Counted from the first letter of the stretch, positions 22,318 to 34,200 are shown. The stretch is 64,000 nt of DNA from Aspidiotus rigidus (GCA_035079385.1 JAVHKY010000023.1:10081501-10145500), one strand, 5' to 3'. The notes: generated by a model not told the origin, from the sequence alone. Numbers and translations are program-made.

Positions 22318-24835
22318 TTGCATTTGAACCCCAAATTCATCAAATTCCGGCTGTTCTCCGATTGTGTTCAGACCACCAAGAAGCTGGAGAAATTTTTGAC
22401 TGAAAAGTGGATCCGCACCGAGTTGCGGAGGTGGCACGGAAAGTTGAATATCACCACAAGGTTGAACTTGTTGGTCCATTCGAGACTTTCCGGTGTATTC
22501 TCGCCAGGTGAGTTGGATCTCTTTATTAAGTCGGTTAACATCAAATGCCGGTCGTTTGAGGCTAAATTGAGACGCAAGAAAAATAAAAAGCTTAGCTCCC
22601 TCCAAAAATCGAATGCCTCCGCTGTCCAGGAAGTGAGTACTGATGTCAGCGTTATCCAAAAAATTTTACCGAGGATTATAAATTGTAGTAATGTTGAGTT
22701 TGAGAGTGATGAGTCGAATCTCTCGGAAAAGGGCTTAAAATTCTGGTTATCCCCTCTTAATAATGCTGACACTTTGGCCGATGTCGTTGCGGACCTCGAA
22801 ATAAAAATTGGGCCTGGGATCAATACTCAGAAAGCTTGTGCTGCCCTTGTTCGTCATGCCCCCCTCCCTCGGATAAATGATCTTGCTTTGGAGGTGATTA
22901 AGAGGAAGGTCAGGGAGGAGGGCTTAACCATTACTAAGGCTGATAAAGGGAATGCCATTGTAGTTATGGAGAAGTCTTCCTATGTCTCCAAGGTATATGA
23001 CGTTCTCGACCAGACAGGCTAAATCCGGATTTTAACTTTCCAAATCACGTTCAAGAAGTTAGACGTGTTTTAAACAATAGCGAATTTATTATCAAAACCC
23101 CTTCGCTCAAAAGATTTCTCCTTGAGTCCAACCCTGTGCCGCCCTTATTGTACGGGCTGCATAAGGTTCATAAGAAGGACACTCCGATGCAGCCGATCGT
23201 TTCCTTTGTGTCTTCCCCCACGTACTTCTTGGCAAAAGTTTTGGACCTTTGGTTTAAACCTAGAGTAGATTTTGAGTCATCCTACTATGTGAAGAATTCG
23301 GTCTCTCTGGCTGATAAGCATAAAGATGACATTCTTCCGCCTGATTCTACCCTATGCTCTTTTGACGTAGTCGGCTTATTTCCGAGTATCCCTAGGGCTA
23401 CTGCCATGCAGCATATGGGAGACCTCTTGGTCCAATCTAACATCTGTCACGAAGAACTGGCAGAATTTTTCAATTTACTCAATATTTGTTGGTCTCCCAA
23501 TTTTTGCAAATTTGAAGGGAAATTTTTCGAATTTCCAGAGGAGGTAGATATCCCTATTGGCTCTCCTCTGGGTTCCCTCATTTCGGAGATTTTCATGTCT
23601 AAATTTGAGCTCGATCTTTTCTCCTCTGGCCAGGGGCTTTTGAGTCATACACATTATTGGCACAAGTATGTTGATGATGTCTTGTGCATGTGGACCGGTC
23701 ACCGAGATCTCCTTTTGGAGTTTCTTAGGTATCTCAACAGTTTGTATCCTTCCATCAAATTCACGTTGGAAGTAGGCGGTTTATCTATAAATTTTTTGGA
23801 CCTTACTATCTCTAATAGAGAAGGTGCCCATGAATTCGCCATATATAGAAAAGATACTTCGACCGACATTACTGTCCACGGTAGATCTTTCTGCCCTGTT
23901 AAAATTGCCGGTTTTAATAGTTATATTCACCGGTTGACGAGTATTCCATTGGGTCACCTCGCTTTTCAACAGGAGCTTTTGACTATAAAGCACTTGGCCA
24001 GAGTGAATGAGGTCAGCTTAGATATTGACTTGAGAGTCCATAGAAAATTTACTCGGAAAAGCCTTGATTCCACTACCTCCCTCCCCCGCAATCCGGCCTC
24101 TGACAGTAGAAAACGTTGGATCAGGCTCCCCTTTTTAGGAAAATTCTTTTCCCAGTTAGGTCGTGTCCTCCGCCCATTTGGGTTTCGCCCAGTGTATTAC
24201 AATCTTAATACTGTAAAAAGTCTGTTCGTTAAGCTGAACGACCCCATCCCACTGGTCGAAAGAAGTGGGGTTTACAAAATAGAGTGTAATGACTGTAATG
24301 GAATCTACATAGGTGAGACTGGACGTCAGTTCAAAATTAGAATAGGTGAGCATAGGAAGGCGTGGGAAAAGAAGAAATTGGGTGATTCGGCATTTGCGGA
24401 TCATCTTATCACCACTGGCCATAATTTCAAAGAGTCATCCGAGTCCCTCCTCCATAGAGAGTCCTCGGTTTTCAAGCGTACCGCGTTAGAACATATTGAA
24501 ATTATTCGCCATCTGAATAACGACAACCTAAATGTGCTCAACAGGTACATACCTGATGAGGGGTTGATTGAACTAGTTTATGAGTATGATTCACATTGTG
24601 ATGACTCGCTAGTTCAGTCATGATTTCCTCGGCAGTGTTTGTTGCCGGCCGGTGTTGGTTCAGTTGCTTTCATGTCACCCGTTGACAATGGTTCTTTAAT
24701 CGAAAGTGCTCCGGTGTATTTTGTATTTCTGTGGCTTTAATTAAATTACTCCGTCTGTTTTACTCCTTTGAGTATGTCGTCGTTTGATGTCTTTGGTCAT
24801 AATTTGGAAAACCGAATTAATTCTGTCAACTCCAA
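22318..24835 (+). mobile_element. PLE-B copy 2, nearly intact Penelope-like element
   Basis: Two open frames (22318-23022 and 23136-24623) form one Penelope ORF of about 768 codons. A single frameshift near 23000-23020 separates them, and the bases between continue the protein in the shifted frame. No ATG is evident at the start, so the 5' end may be slightly truncated. N-terminal landmarks are EKGLKFWLSP and LTITKADKGNAIVVMEKSSY. RT landmarks are GLHKVHK, MQPIVSF, SFDVVGLFPSIP, IPIGSPLGSLISEIFM and KYVDDVLCMW. The C-terminal GIY-YIG nuclease has CNDCNGIYIGETG, then Arg and His (KIRIGEHRKAW). The 3' tail runs to about 24835. Confidence 0.92.
24675..24716 (+). ncRNA. Hammerhead-like motif with altered core, PLE-B copy 2
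   Basis: The first box reads UUGACAA, stem II is GGUU/AAUC-like, then GAAA, AGUGCU and C follow. Its position relative to the ORF end matches the PLE-A ribozymes. The core changes at the C3 and G8 positions should abolish standard activity. Confidence 0.45.
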
Positions 24836-24842
24836 ATTAGAG

Positions 24843-25230
24843 TTGACGAGCACAAAAAAGTTTGGATGAAAGGGAAAGTGTGGCCGTCAGCGTTTGCTGA
24901 TCATTTGATCGAAAGTGGTCACAATTTTAAAGAGGGGTTCCGAAGTCCTCCTCCATAGGGAAAATTAGTATTTTAAACGTCTGGCCCTTGAGGAAATAAA
25001 AATCCTCCGACATCGGAATAATAGTGGCGTTACCTTTTTGAACAGTTCCATTCTTGAAGAAGAACTGGTCTACGGGAACAATTCACATTTCGATGACTCG
25101 TAGGTTCGGTCATCGGTTGTTGGGTTCAGTTGCTTTCTATTCTTTGAGAATGGCTGATGTTTAGCCCAAAGCGCTCAGTGTTTTCAATTTTGTGCGGTCC
25201 TTTGCAGTTTTTTTTTGTTTTACTCCGTTT
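24843..25230 (+). mobile_element. PLE fragment (nuclease C-terminus and tail)
   Basis: Plus-strand reading gives FADHLIESGHNFKEG, then RLALEEIKILRHRNN and a terminal acidic stretch. These match the PLE-B nuclease C-terminus with frameshifts. A degenerate ribozyme-like tail follows (TGAGAATGGC...AAAGCGCTC, 25140-25182). It ends about 110 bp upstream of a kinase exon. Its sequence differs enough from PLE-B to be a separate, older subfamily. Confidence 0.75.
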
Positions 25231-25340
25231 TAAGTATTCTCTTAGTTCATGATGTACTTGTTTGTGGCTAGATTTGTTGTACTCTGTACTAAATCTTGAC
25301 ATTTCCATTAATTTCGTATCATTACTTATTATTGTTTCAG

Positions 25341-25494
25341 TTCGACAAGCGAAAAATCTAATACCAATGGACCCGAACGGTTATTCAGATCCGTACGTGA
25401 AACTGAAACTGATTCCAGATTCCGATAATATCAAGAAGAAAACGAAAACCATCAAAGCATCGTTAAATCCCGTTTGGAACGAAACACTCGCTTT
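25341..25494 (+). CDS. Pkc53E: Conventional protein kinase C, exon encoding first half of C2 domain
   Basis: The exon lies between TTGTTTCAG (acceptor ending 25340) and GTAAGA (donor at 25495). It encodes [20 protein letters not shown], then a lysine-rich strand ([19 protein letters not shown]). This is the C2 domain of a conventional PKC. The two loop-1 aspartates that bind Ca2+ (in MDPNG and SDPY) are present, so membrane recruitment should be Ca2+-dependent. It starts in the middle of a codon (one base from the previous exon) and ends with two bases of a Phe codon. The preceding C1-domain exons were not found between 1 and 25340. The insect paralogue inaC cannot be excluded. Confidence 0.93.
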
Positions 25495-25589
25495 GTAAGA
25501 TCTAATTTTCTCGCGCGTACAATGAGATACCTCTACGTATAGACTACAAATAGCTCAATTTTCTTAATTCTCTTCGTTTTCTTTCGCAG

Positions 25590-25818
25590 CGAACTCAAGC
25601 CTGAAGATAAAGATCGACGAATATTGGTCGAGGTATGGGATTGGGATCGGACATCGAGAAATGATTTTATGGGCTCGCTATCCTTCGGCATATCGGAACT
25701 GATCAAATCGCCGGTCGAAGGTTGGTTTAAATTGCTCACGCAGGAAGAGGGAGAATTCTATAATGTTCCAGTGCCCGAAGAAGGAGCCGATCTAGCGGCA
25801 TTAAAGAAGGAAATGCGA
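25590..25818 (+). CDS. Pkc53E: Conventional protein kinase C, exon encoding second half of C2 domain
   Basis: Separated from the previous exon by a 95-bp intron (acceptor TTTCGCAG, donor GTAAGT at 25819). It encodes [20 protein letters not shown] and continues to [14 protein letters not shown] and [13 protein letters not shown], ending KKEMR. The three loop-3 aspartates (two in WDWD, one in RND) complete the five Ca2+ ligands, so the C2 domain should be functional. The exon ends in phase 0, which matches the start of the exon at 59386 and supports direct splicing over the 33.6 kb between them. Confidence 0.93.
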
Positions 25819-26600
25819 GTAAGTAAACATCATTATTTTATTTTTGAAGTTTTATTAGCGTAAATCGTTCTGGCATTTCTTTCTATTTCTCTCTCCGTCA
25901 CTTTTGCTACCCTTTCGCATCTCTTCTATATCTACATAGGTATACATTATACATATCTATAAATATTATATATTTTTTTGCTCTCTTTTGTTAGTCCTAG
26001 TTTCTTCGCGTAAAAGAGAACAGTTTTCCTAAAAGAAGTTCTTTCCCTCGATTTAGAGTCAAAACTTTATATTTTTTGAAAAAAATTTTTCCCAAACTTT
26101 TCTCATTGGCGGCCTCACGCGCGACTAAATTTGCCGTTTCTCTTATCCGAAAGGAAATGCAATATTTAAAAAAGTTTGTTGAAGCGTTAGCTGCTGGTCC
26201 GAGTTTCTTCTCTCATTCTGCGTACTTCGTTTTCATCTCATTATCAAAGGCGAGTTTTTCGTATAGTTTTTTTTCCTCCCTTTTTTCTTTTCGCGTTCAA
26301 TTCCGTCGAAACAAGTACGTGTTCCCAAACTCTTGAGGAACCTGTGATGAGAATATCCGCGAGCCGGCGACGATAAATGTACAAGCTTTAAATGGCTGAT
26401 TAAAAGAATTAACCTCGTTACAAAAGGAAATTAAATAAATTACAAACTTTCGCTAAGTTAATTTTAAAAATGGCCAAAACGCGCGAGAAAATAGAAAAAA
26501 AAAAAAAAACTACCGAAACACAAAATTTAGAATAAATTAAAACGCGAATTTGAGAAAGCGCTGTACGAAAAAAAGATCTGCGACAAAATCCTAAAGTTTT
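25819..26600 (+). other. Start of the 33.6-kb kinase intron; unique DNA
   Basis: Native intron sequence with no repeat recognised, running up to the duplicated segment at 26601. The whole intron spans 25819-59385. Confidence 0.7.
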
Positions 26601-27470
26601 TCTGCATGAATACAGTAAATTAGCCGGTCTTCATGCGGACGAAAGAAACGCCAATTCTGATTATGAGTGGACCTTTTTTTTTTTATTATTTAAATAAAAA
26701 TCTAGCGTAATATCAGTACTTTGGATTGCTCACTTGTTCCGGCTCTCATGTTATAAATTTGGTTGTGTTTTGGGACGAGAGAACCGAGTACTGTACAAGT
26801 GAGCAATTTAAAGTTCTTTCTTGGCGTTCTTGATTCTTCTTTCGTAACAAATATAAAATACTGTAAATAACAATGGAGGAAATGAAGGCGATCTGACGAG
26901 CAATGTTTCTTCGGTTGTCAAGAAAGAATATACGATGAGTATCTCGAAACAACACTGTCGGTGGGTTTTCTAAGGAACGGGGTTTGGAACTATATCCTAT
27001 AAAATTTCGATTCTTTTCCCTCTCTCCAACAAGCAGCCTTCAATCAATTGCGTATCCTGCCTTCATGAAAATTTGAACAGTAAAATCGCTCGTCGTACTG
27101 ATCAAAAAATTAAGAATAATTCGTCACCGGCGACTCTTCAATTTGAAAATCCTCTGCAAACAAGGAACACGAGGACTCTAATTGTAGATTTCTTTGCATT
27201 TATTCAAGACATCATTGAGCATGCTCATACTAATCGATAGTTGTGCTTCAAGCCGGGCGAATTTCCCTGTCCTCCATATGCGTACCGTCTACAAGTTCAC
27301 GAGGAACACTCGGCACTCCTGAAAGTCATGGGATCTTTTTGTAAGGTGAATAAGAACAATCCTCCTTTCTTATTTGCAGATCTTCCGAAATCAATCATGA
27401 ATATCGTCCTCTTTTACCTATTATCGGAACTCATAATGAGTGAGTGAGATGTAAGTAGAGCACTAATATT
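26601..27470. repeat. Duplicated non-PLE segment, copy 2
   Basis: Near-identical to 8827-9696. Its right edge abuts a PLE-A tail as in copy 1. On its left there is unique intron DNA rather than a second PLE-A tail. It holds the broken frame at 26974-27447. Confidence 0.85.
26974..27447 (+). pseudogene. Unidentified long reading frame with one in-frame TAG, copy 2
   Basis: Same frame as 9200-9673. The TAG is conserved at 27238-27240. The few differences include a two-residue change before FADLPKSI. Conservation of the single stop in both copies shows that the lesion, or a deliberate stop, predates the duplication. Confidence 0.45.
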
Positions 27471-27509
27471 GAAAAAGGGTTTTTTTCAATTGTACAAATC
27501 TACTTTATT

Positions 27510-27566
27510 AGTTGCTTATACAAGAGTACTTTCGGGTGTTATCCCATCATCAGTTGTGTCGCAACT
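27510..27566 (-). ncRNA. Hammerhead ribozyme in PLE-A copy 3 tail
   Basis: Base-for-base the same as 8554-8610 through the core, stem II, stem III (AGUACU), cleavable C and both stem I segments. It lies about 2.1 kb beyond the ORF end as it stands now, but about 240 bp when the foldback insertion is discounted. Confidence 0.8.
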
Positions 27567-27712
27567 GGAGAACAAGGCCTTAACCATGAGTATTTATAGT
27601 ATAACACTGTGATCTTATTGGCTATAACAGTGCTGTGTTGTGATTGGTTCACTTCTTAGAAACTCAATCTTACAATAATATAACATTGTGTTCTTATTGG
27701 CTAAAACATACT

Positions 27713-29558
27713 AGTAGTAAGGTCCCCCCTTCGGTACACCTGTACCGAAAGGGTGACAGCGTGAAAAAAATGAAAAAATAAAAAAAATTTGAAAAAAAAA
27801 ATTAAAAAAAAAGTAAAATAAAATAAAAATAATTATATTATTTCAACCTTCCCAATGAGTCTAGACTTGCACCAAAAGGGAGACTGTATAAAAAAAAAAT
27901 AATGATAATAATAAAAAATAAAAAAAATAAAATAAAATAAAATATAAATATATTTTTTTATATGTCAGTGTGAGTCTCAAACTGTACCAAAACGGGGACT
28001 GAATGAAAAAAATATATATAATAAGTCTAGAAGTGTACCGAAAGGGTGACTGAATAAATGAATAAAACTAAATAAATAAATAAATTAATTAAAAAAATAA
28101 AATAAAAATAAAAATATATTATTTCAAACGCCCAATGAGTCTAGAAGTGTACTGAAAGGGTGACTGAATGAAAAAGATGTTTTTCTTTTTTAGACCTACC
28201 TACCTCTATCAAAGAGCCATGTTTACAGGACAAGCTTTCAAAAGCAAATGAATACTTTTTTCAGGATGCACCTACTTATATACCTACTTTTCAACGAATA
28301 AACTTTCTTTTATCTGGTTGCTCACATATATAGTTTGTACACTGTCACATAATTATCCATATTTCGAACTCTGATTTTATTAAAGGACAGTAAGCTTCCA
28401 GTTTTCATGACCTCTGTAAAAACCTACAACTCTTTATATAGTCAATGATGTGATATAAAGATGATTTTAGCTGTTGGGTGGTAACTCATTATATTCCATC
28501 TACCCCAAAACTTGGCCTTAAAAAAAGAACCATACTCTACACATGTATGTCAATTGATGACGACGATCAAGATCTATTTTTTAAGGCCAAGTTTTGGGGT
28601 AGATGGAATATAATGAGTTACCACCCAACAGCTAAAATCATCTTTATATCACATCATTGACTATAATAAAGAGTTGTAGGTTTTTACAGAGGTCATGAAA
28701 ACTGGAAGATTACTGTCCTTTAATAAAATTAGTGTTCGAAGTATGGATAATTATGTGACAGTGTACGAACTACTACTATATGTGAGCAACCAGATAAAAG
28801 AAAGTTTATTCGTTGAAAAGTAGGTATATAAGTAGGTGCATCCTGAAAAAAGTATTCATTTGCTTTTGAAAGCTTGTCCTGTAAACATGGCTCACTGATA
28901 GAGGTAGGTAGGTCTAAAAAAGAAAAAACATCTTTTTCATTCAGTCACCCTTTCAGTATACACTTCTAGACTCATTGGATATATTATTTTCATTCAGTCC
29001 CCCTTTTGGTACAGTTCTAGACTCATAGGGAAGGTTGAAATAATATATTTTTATTTTCATTTTATTTTTTCAATTAATTAATGTATTGATTTATTTTTAT
29101 TTATTTATTCAGTCACCCTTTTAGTACACTTCTAGACTTATTAGATATATTTTTTTCATTCAGTCTCCCTTTCGGTACAGTTTGAGACTCACACTGACAT
29201 ATACAAAAATATATTAATATTTTATTTTATTTTATTATTTTATTTTTTATTTTTCTATTTTTTCATTTTTATTTTATTTTTTTATACAGTCGCCCTTTTG
29301 GTACAGTTCTAGACTCACACTGACGTATAAAAAAATATATTTATATTTTATTTAATTTTTTCATTTTTTATTTTTTTATTTTATTTTATTTTTTATATTT
29401 AATTTATTTTATTTTATTTTTTTTTATTTTATTTTTTATATTTAATTTTTTTTTTAATTTTTTTTTTAAATTTTTTAAAAAATTTTTTTTTTCATTTTAT
29501 CATTTTTCCATGCAGTCACCCTTTTGGTACAGGTGTACCAGAGGGGGACCTTACTACT
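27713..29558. mobile_element. Foldback element, 1.85 kb, with 6-bp target duplication
   Basis: Termini AGTAGTAAGGTCCCCC and its complement; about 48 bp of terminal inverted repeat contains CGGTACACCTGTACC. Flanks are CATACT (27707-27712) and CATTTT (29559-29564). Uninterrupted PLE-A copy 2 reads ACATACTGCTTTG there, so the insertion made a 6-bp duplication, one copy since mutated. Outer arms hold degenerate tandem units (TCTAGAAGTGTACCGAAAGG) separated by AT-rich runs. Inner arms (about 28190-28523 and 28578-28920) pair almost perfectly around a 54-base loop. No ORF of its own. The 6-bp duplication and AGT start recall Polinton-type ends, but there is no gene to confirm that. Confidence 0.85.
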
Positions 29559-29633
29559 CATTTTGCTTTGTGATTGTTTCAACCTATTGTTCTAAATGCC
29601 GCGTTTCTATTGGCTACCTGGATTCCTGCCGTC

Positions 29634-30899
29634 TCATTGGTGAGTTCCGTTCTTCTTCTCTCGTCCAATCACCAGGGCGAATAATTTTTCGCTATCAAAT
29701 GTGATTACATTATTCAAGAGGCAGGCTTTCTTCCTCCTAGCTTTTGCAATCTCCATTTGTTCCCAGAGTTTTCTTCTCTTTGTGCGATTCTCTACGTGTA
29801 TGACTTCAAATATTCCCTCTTCATCGTGGTTTTCCTCGTTACAGTGTTTCCCAAACAGTGACTTGCCATCTTCTTTCTCCCTCAACGTTTTGTGCTCCTT
29901 TCTCCTGATTTCAAACTTTCTCCCAGTCTCACCGATATTGATCCCCTCGCACTGTTCACAACTGAGCTTGTACACTCCGCTCAAGCTTTCCTTGTCCTTT
30001 TGTTCCGGCTGGTCATTGCTGATTCTCTTCACCATGGGTTGGTTATTACCCACATTTACATCGTAGCCATTGAACGCCTTTATCACCTTGTTTGTGTACT
30101 TTCCTATATATGGTATCGATCCGGAGTACTTTCTCACTATGCTATCATGGGCTCCTTCCTTTGTTTCCATTTTCCCAAAGACTCCCTCCACCACACATCT
30201 GCGATAGCCATTGGCTTCTGCGATCTGCTTTACTATCTCGATCTCTTTCCTCTTCTCTTCGTTGTTCTTGAGGATAGAAATTGCCCGATAGCAGTAGTTC
30301 TGGATAGCCGCTAACTTGTGCCTGGGGTAGTGGTAGGAGTCATTCGGGATGATGGTGTCAGTATGCGTCGGCTTCCTGTAGATTTTGTATTCTATCCTAT
30401 TGTTCTCCATTGTGAGTGTAAGGTCCAAATAGTTGATGGTCTCATTGTCTTTTTCCACTGTGAATTTGATGATCTCATTCATCGCGTTCATTTCTGAACG
30501 GAATAGATCCACCTGTCTATCAGTGCCTGACCACACAATTAGGATATCATCTACATATCTGGCCCAGTGTTTGATCGAGTTTCTGAACTTGCTGCCCTTC
30601 AATATCTTGTTTTCCATATCATTCATGAATATCTCCACCAGTATTGGTGACAGCGGTGATCCCATCGCAAGTCCCCTTTCCTGACTGTAAAACCTGTTAT
30701 TGAAGCGGAAGTAATTCTGGCTCAAGATCTCCTCCACTATGTTGGTGTACTTCGACCCATCGGGGTTCCCATGGTATGTGTTGTTTTTGAGCAGAGTGAG
30801 AAGTTCCTCCTTCGGTATGGTACCAAACATATTAGTCACATCAAAGGATATCAGCTTGTCGTTACTTCTGATTTCCAACTTGTCCAGTTGCTCAATCAA
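29634..30899 (-). CDS. Penelope-like reverse transcriptase/endonuclease, 421 aa (PLE-A copy 3)
   Basis: The longest PLE-A frame. RT motifs in order from the N-terminus: SFDVTNMFGTIPKEEL, then GLAMGSPLSPILVE, then HWARYVDDILIVW with both catalytic Asp, then NYLDLTL. A Lys-rich linker follows, then the nuclease GVYKLSCEQCEGINIGETGR with downstream Arg and His in EIRRKEHK. The second Tyr of GIY-YIG is replaced by Asn, also in copy 2. The frame lacks the N-terminal RT region (fingers and the KADKG motif), so the protein as encoded is incomplete. The element acts by target-primed reverse transcription; this copy is probably dead. Confidence 0.85.
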   Translation of the reverse strand: MIEQLDKLEIRSNDKLISFDVTNMFGTIPKEELLTLLKNNTYHGNPDGSKYTNIVEEILSQNYFRFNNRFYSQERGLAMGSPLSPILVEIFMNDMENKILKGSKFRNSIKHWARYVDDILIVWSGTDRQVDLFRSEMNAMNEIIKFTVEKDNETINYLDLTLTMENNRIEYKIYRKPTHTDTIIPNDSYHYPRHKLAAIQNYCYRAISILKNNEEKRKEIEIVKQIAEANGYRRCVVEGVFGKMETKEGAHDSIVRKYSGSIPYIGKYTNKVIKAFNGYDVNVGNNQPMVKRISNDQPEQKDKESLSGVYKLSCEQCEGINIGETGRKFEIRRKEHKTLREKEDGKSLFGKHCNEENHDEEGIFEVIHVENRTKRRKLWEQMEIAKARRKKACLLNNVITFDSEKLFALVIGREKKNGTHQ

Positions 30900-31049
30900 C
30901 TCTCCGTTGTTTCTGATACTTCGTCTGGGTACAAACTGGTAGTTTTCTTTCAGGAATGTGGCTACTATCTTTGCTATCTTGTAGCATGGTGATTCTGTTG
31001 ACCAGGGGTCTCATTGGATTTCTATGGCTTGTTTAGACAGCCAAAATCA

Positions 31050-31218
31050 GAGGCGCCGACTTCGAAAAATTATTGGGGGGGCATCAAAGCGCGCGAAGCG
31101 GGCAATAAATTTTTTTGCCCCCGCCTCTCCAAATTCCTGGTACAATTCACTAGATAATTTTTTTTTTTCGACCAAATTATTGGGGGGGCAAAAAGTGTCA
31201 CGTCCCCCGAAGTCGGCG
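31050..31218. mobile_element. Small inverted-repeat element (MITE-like), GGCGCCGACTTCG ends
   Basis: Ends GGCGCCGACTTCG and CGAAGTCGGCGCC. The interior carries two ATTATTGGGGGGGC runs. GCCAAAATCA occurs just outside both ends, suggesting a target duplication of about ten bases. No ORF. Confidence 0.65.
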
Positions 31219-34200
31219 CCTATGGCCAAAATCATTCGCTTAACTTTAGTCCTCATTTTCTGTAAAGGACAGTGCAATCTTACCGACCGTATTCTTGTCA
31301 TCATTTCTCTTCCTGGAGAGATTGTCTTTTTACAAATATCATTCGATCTACATTGGCGTACTCAGAGCCGCCCGAAGTCATCAAAGAATTCATTAATTTC
31401 AATAATGAAGATCAGGAAGAGACCTGAGAGTGTTGAAGGTGTAGCACATGAGCTGCAATTTGATCGGAGTCAAGACGTGGCTAGATAGAATTGTTGTGGA
31501 CTCACTTTCCTATTGACGTTTCCAGAACCAGGAGGTCGTTTCCTAGTTTCTCAACCTCTTTGATGCTTGATTAATTCCTAATTTTTCGCGTTTCCACCGT
31601 GCACTTCATAAATTTCCCGAAGATGTTGTCCTAGGATCGATCATTTTTGAGCTTCTCTGAAATTAATACAAAAACTTCCGTCTGTAGTGATAACGAAGTC
31701 ATCTTCGCTCGGGACTGATTTTGATGGTACTTTAAGGCGAATTGACACCGGCTCCCCTGCTACACCACTGGAATTATGGTTTTGTGGTACACCTTTTCAG
31801 AGCCCTGTAAAAGTAATTTTCGAATTTGATAGACCCCCAACTTACACGCTCCGTATCATCAAATACTTCCTTCCTGTTCGTATGAAATTCCAGTAAGTGG
31901 ATAAAATAATTCGTGATTTATATTTCAACGAGCAATTGGAAACACATATTGGACTTGATACAAGCTTCCAATTCCCCCTTCCTTCTCCCTCGTAAGTTTT
32001 TCATTGATCAACAGCACTACCGGACAAGAAAAAAGCCACCGATGGTTGTTTTGAGACACCCTCAGTATATTGCTCGTCGTAATTACGCCCTTCGAATTAC
32101 AAAAATCTCGTCTTAGTTTTTCGAATCAAAAGATGAAAAGTGGGTCGCGTATGTATCTACGAATGAAATGATTACACTCGTACTTTTCATTTTCCCGGAG
32201 TTTTCTTTCGCTTCGAAAACATTTATTAGACTGCTAAAACGTACTGTGATTCAATACTTTAGTATTTTTCATTTTAATGACGTATATGTATAATGCGACT
32301 CAGGTAAATAGAAAGAAAGAAAAAAAAAAAGATCAAACATTTCTTCAATCACTCTAGTCGCGCAAATTATCTTTTATAGTCGTCTGTTATTTCGCGGATG
32401 ACATGTCGAGAAACATTGAATTCTCATCTTTCAATGCTTCTTTCACCCTTGTCTTTTTTTTTTTTTTTTTTTTTTCTCCCTTCAAATATACGCTAATTTA
32501 TCTTTATAATTTTGAAAGCATTTTGTATTTCTGTGTTCTCTTTTCTATCTTCTTCTTACTTATAAATATTTCTTTTTATGTTCATTTTTTTTGCTAACTC
32601 TTCTAAATGGATTTCTACCGCCTCATCTAATCAGCAAAGCCGGCAATTTTCGGTTTGTTTTTTTCGTATTATTGTATATTTATTTCGTCGCTTTTTATCA
32701 GCTCGTACAAATTATTCCTAGATCAGTAGCGCAGTCAGTAGTTGGTCGTATGGTATTATTAATTGTATTATACCCCGGCAAGCAAACATTATAAGGCTAA
32801 ACTTTTTTTTTGTCTTCGCAAGAAATGTGCCGAGGAAAATTTACGGCCGCGTTCATTTACTCGAGAGTTTTGACCAAAAATAAACTCCATTAATCATCAT
32901 ACTCGAAAACGGAAAGTAAAACAAAAATAAGAGATTCTGGAAGCATTTTCATGGTTTATTTCCGATGTCCTCGTTAATTTTCTTGCGAAAAGTTTTTCTT
33001 ATTGCGCTCTTCCCCGAGTGAAGTGTTAGTTGGTCAAAAGTTTTAGAGAAAACGCAACTATTGTTCTCGAGAAAAATATTGTATAGGAGAGGGGAAAATT
33101 GGGATCGTGTTACCGATAATTACGAGTGGTGTCATATCTATCGCTTTATTTCTGGAAACAACATATGAAGCTCATGACCAAAAATTTCTTTAGGTCTTTT
33201 TAAAACTCTTTTAAGTATTCTATGAAGCGTCAAAATTTTTGTGACGCGCCTTGTGCTTCGAATCAGACAACAAGAAGCGAGGAAAAGATCATTAATATCC
33301 AATTAATGAATTACGAGCGAAGATAAAGTTTTCGTCATCTTTTTCCTATTTTTTTTTTCTCTTTCTTTTCGTGCCGTCTCGAGAACTTTGTGAGCATTTC
33401 AGACGTAATATTCTTTTGTTCTCGTTCGATTTGAAAAATTTATGAGAGCCTAAAACGTGCTTGAGAAAAAGTTGTAAACAAAAATAGATTCGTTCTGAAA
33501 TCTAAACTTAGGTTCTGAAAATTTTGTAATTGTGTTGGAATACATTCGCCCGATTTAATTTCTTCCAACATCGCGTACGGACGCGAAATTATCGCATCGA
33601 CGAGAGTATCTTTTGCGGGCTTTATTACAAGCATAGTTAGCCGAGTTTCCGAGAAATGAGTAATTAAATTTACCTTTTTTGTAACTACACATCGTACTCG
33701 CTTGTAATAATATCGCATTTTTCACGTCGATAATTTTACTGCGGTATTCTACGTGTCCTAACTGCGAACGTAATTTTTTAATTACGAAAAGAATTACGGC
33801 GGAGGCCTTCGCGTTGAATACGAAAAAGTTTTATTTCGGCTCGGACTTTTCGATATAAATACGCCGCGGCTTTATTATCAACGCACGCTGAAAACGAAAC
33901 GAGTAGCGATATTTTACTGGGCCCTGTTTTTGGGATGGCTGTTGCGGTCTGTACAAAATTTTACTTCGTTTTTCGGTGCGAGATTTTCAACTTCTATGAA
34001 ACGAAGTTTTAATCTCACAATGACATTAGAATAAAATTAGAGACAGAGGTCGCGAGGCTGGAAGTGAACAGCATACGTTCGAATTAAGGTTGCGGGTTTG
34101 ATATTCTTCGAATTAATACAATCCTTTAAGTTACGACTCGATGTACCGGAAGAATACTCCAAATAGTAAACGAATAGAATTAAAATTGCGAAAGTCGCAA

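Larger units (their letters stand above)
27471..31020 (-). mobile_element. PLE-A copy 3, best preserved, interrupted by a foldback
   Basis: The tail begins at 27471, is split by the foldback 27713-29558, and resumes into the ORF at 29634-30899. Upstream of that frame the minus strand continues with PCYKIAKIVATFLKENYQFV in a shifted frame to about 31010, so the 5' part is truncated or frameshifted. A small inverted-repeat element follows at 31050. Confidence 0.88.

Noticed and set aside
1..25340. Expected C1A/C1B zinc-finger exons of the kinase
   Set aside because: I looked for the His/Cys patterns (HxF...FCxHC and the FGKQG-type strand) and found none; they are probably upstream of the window.
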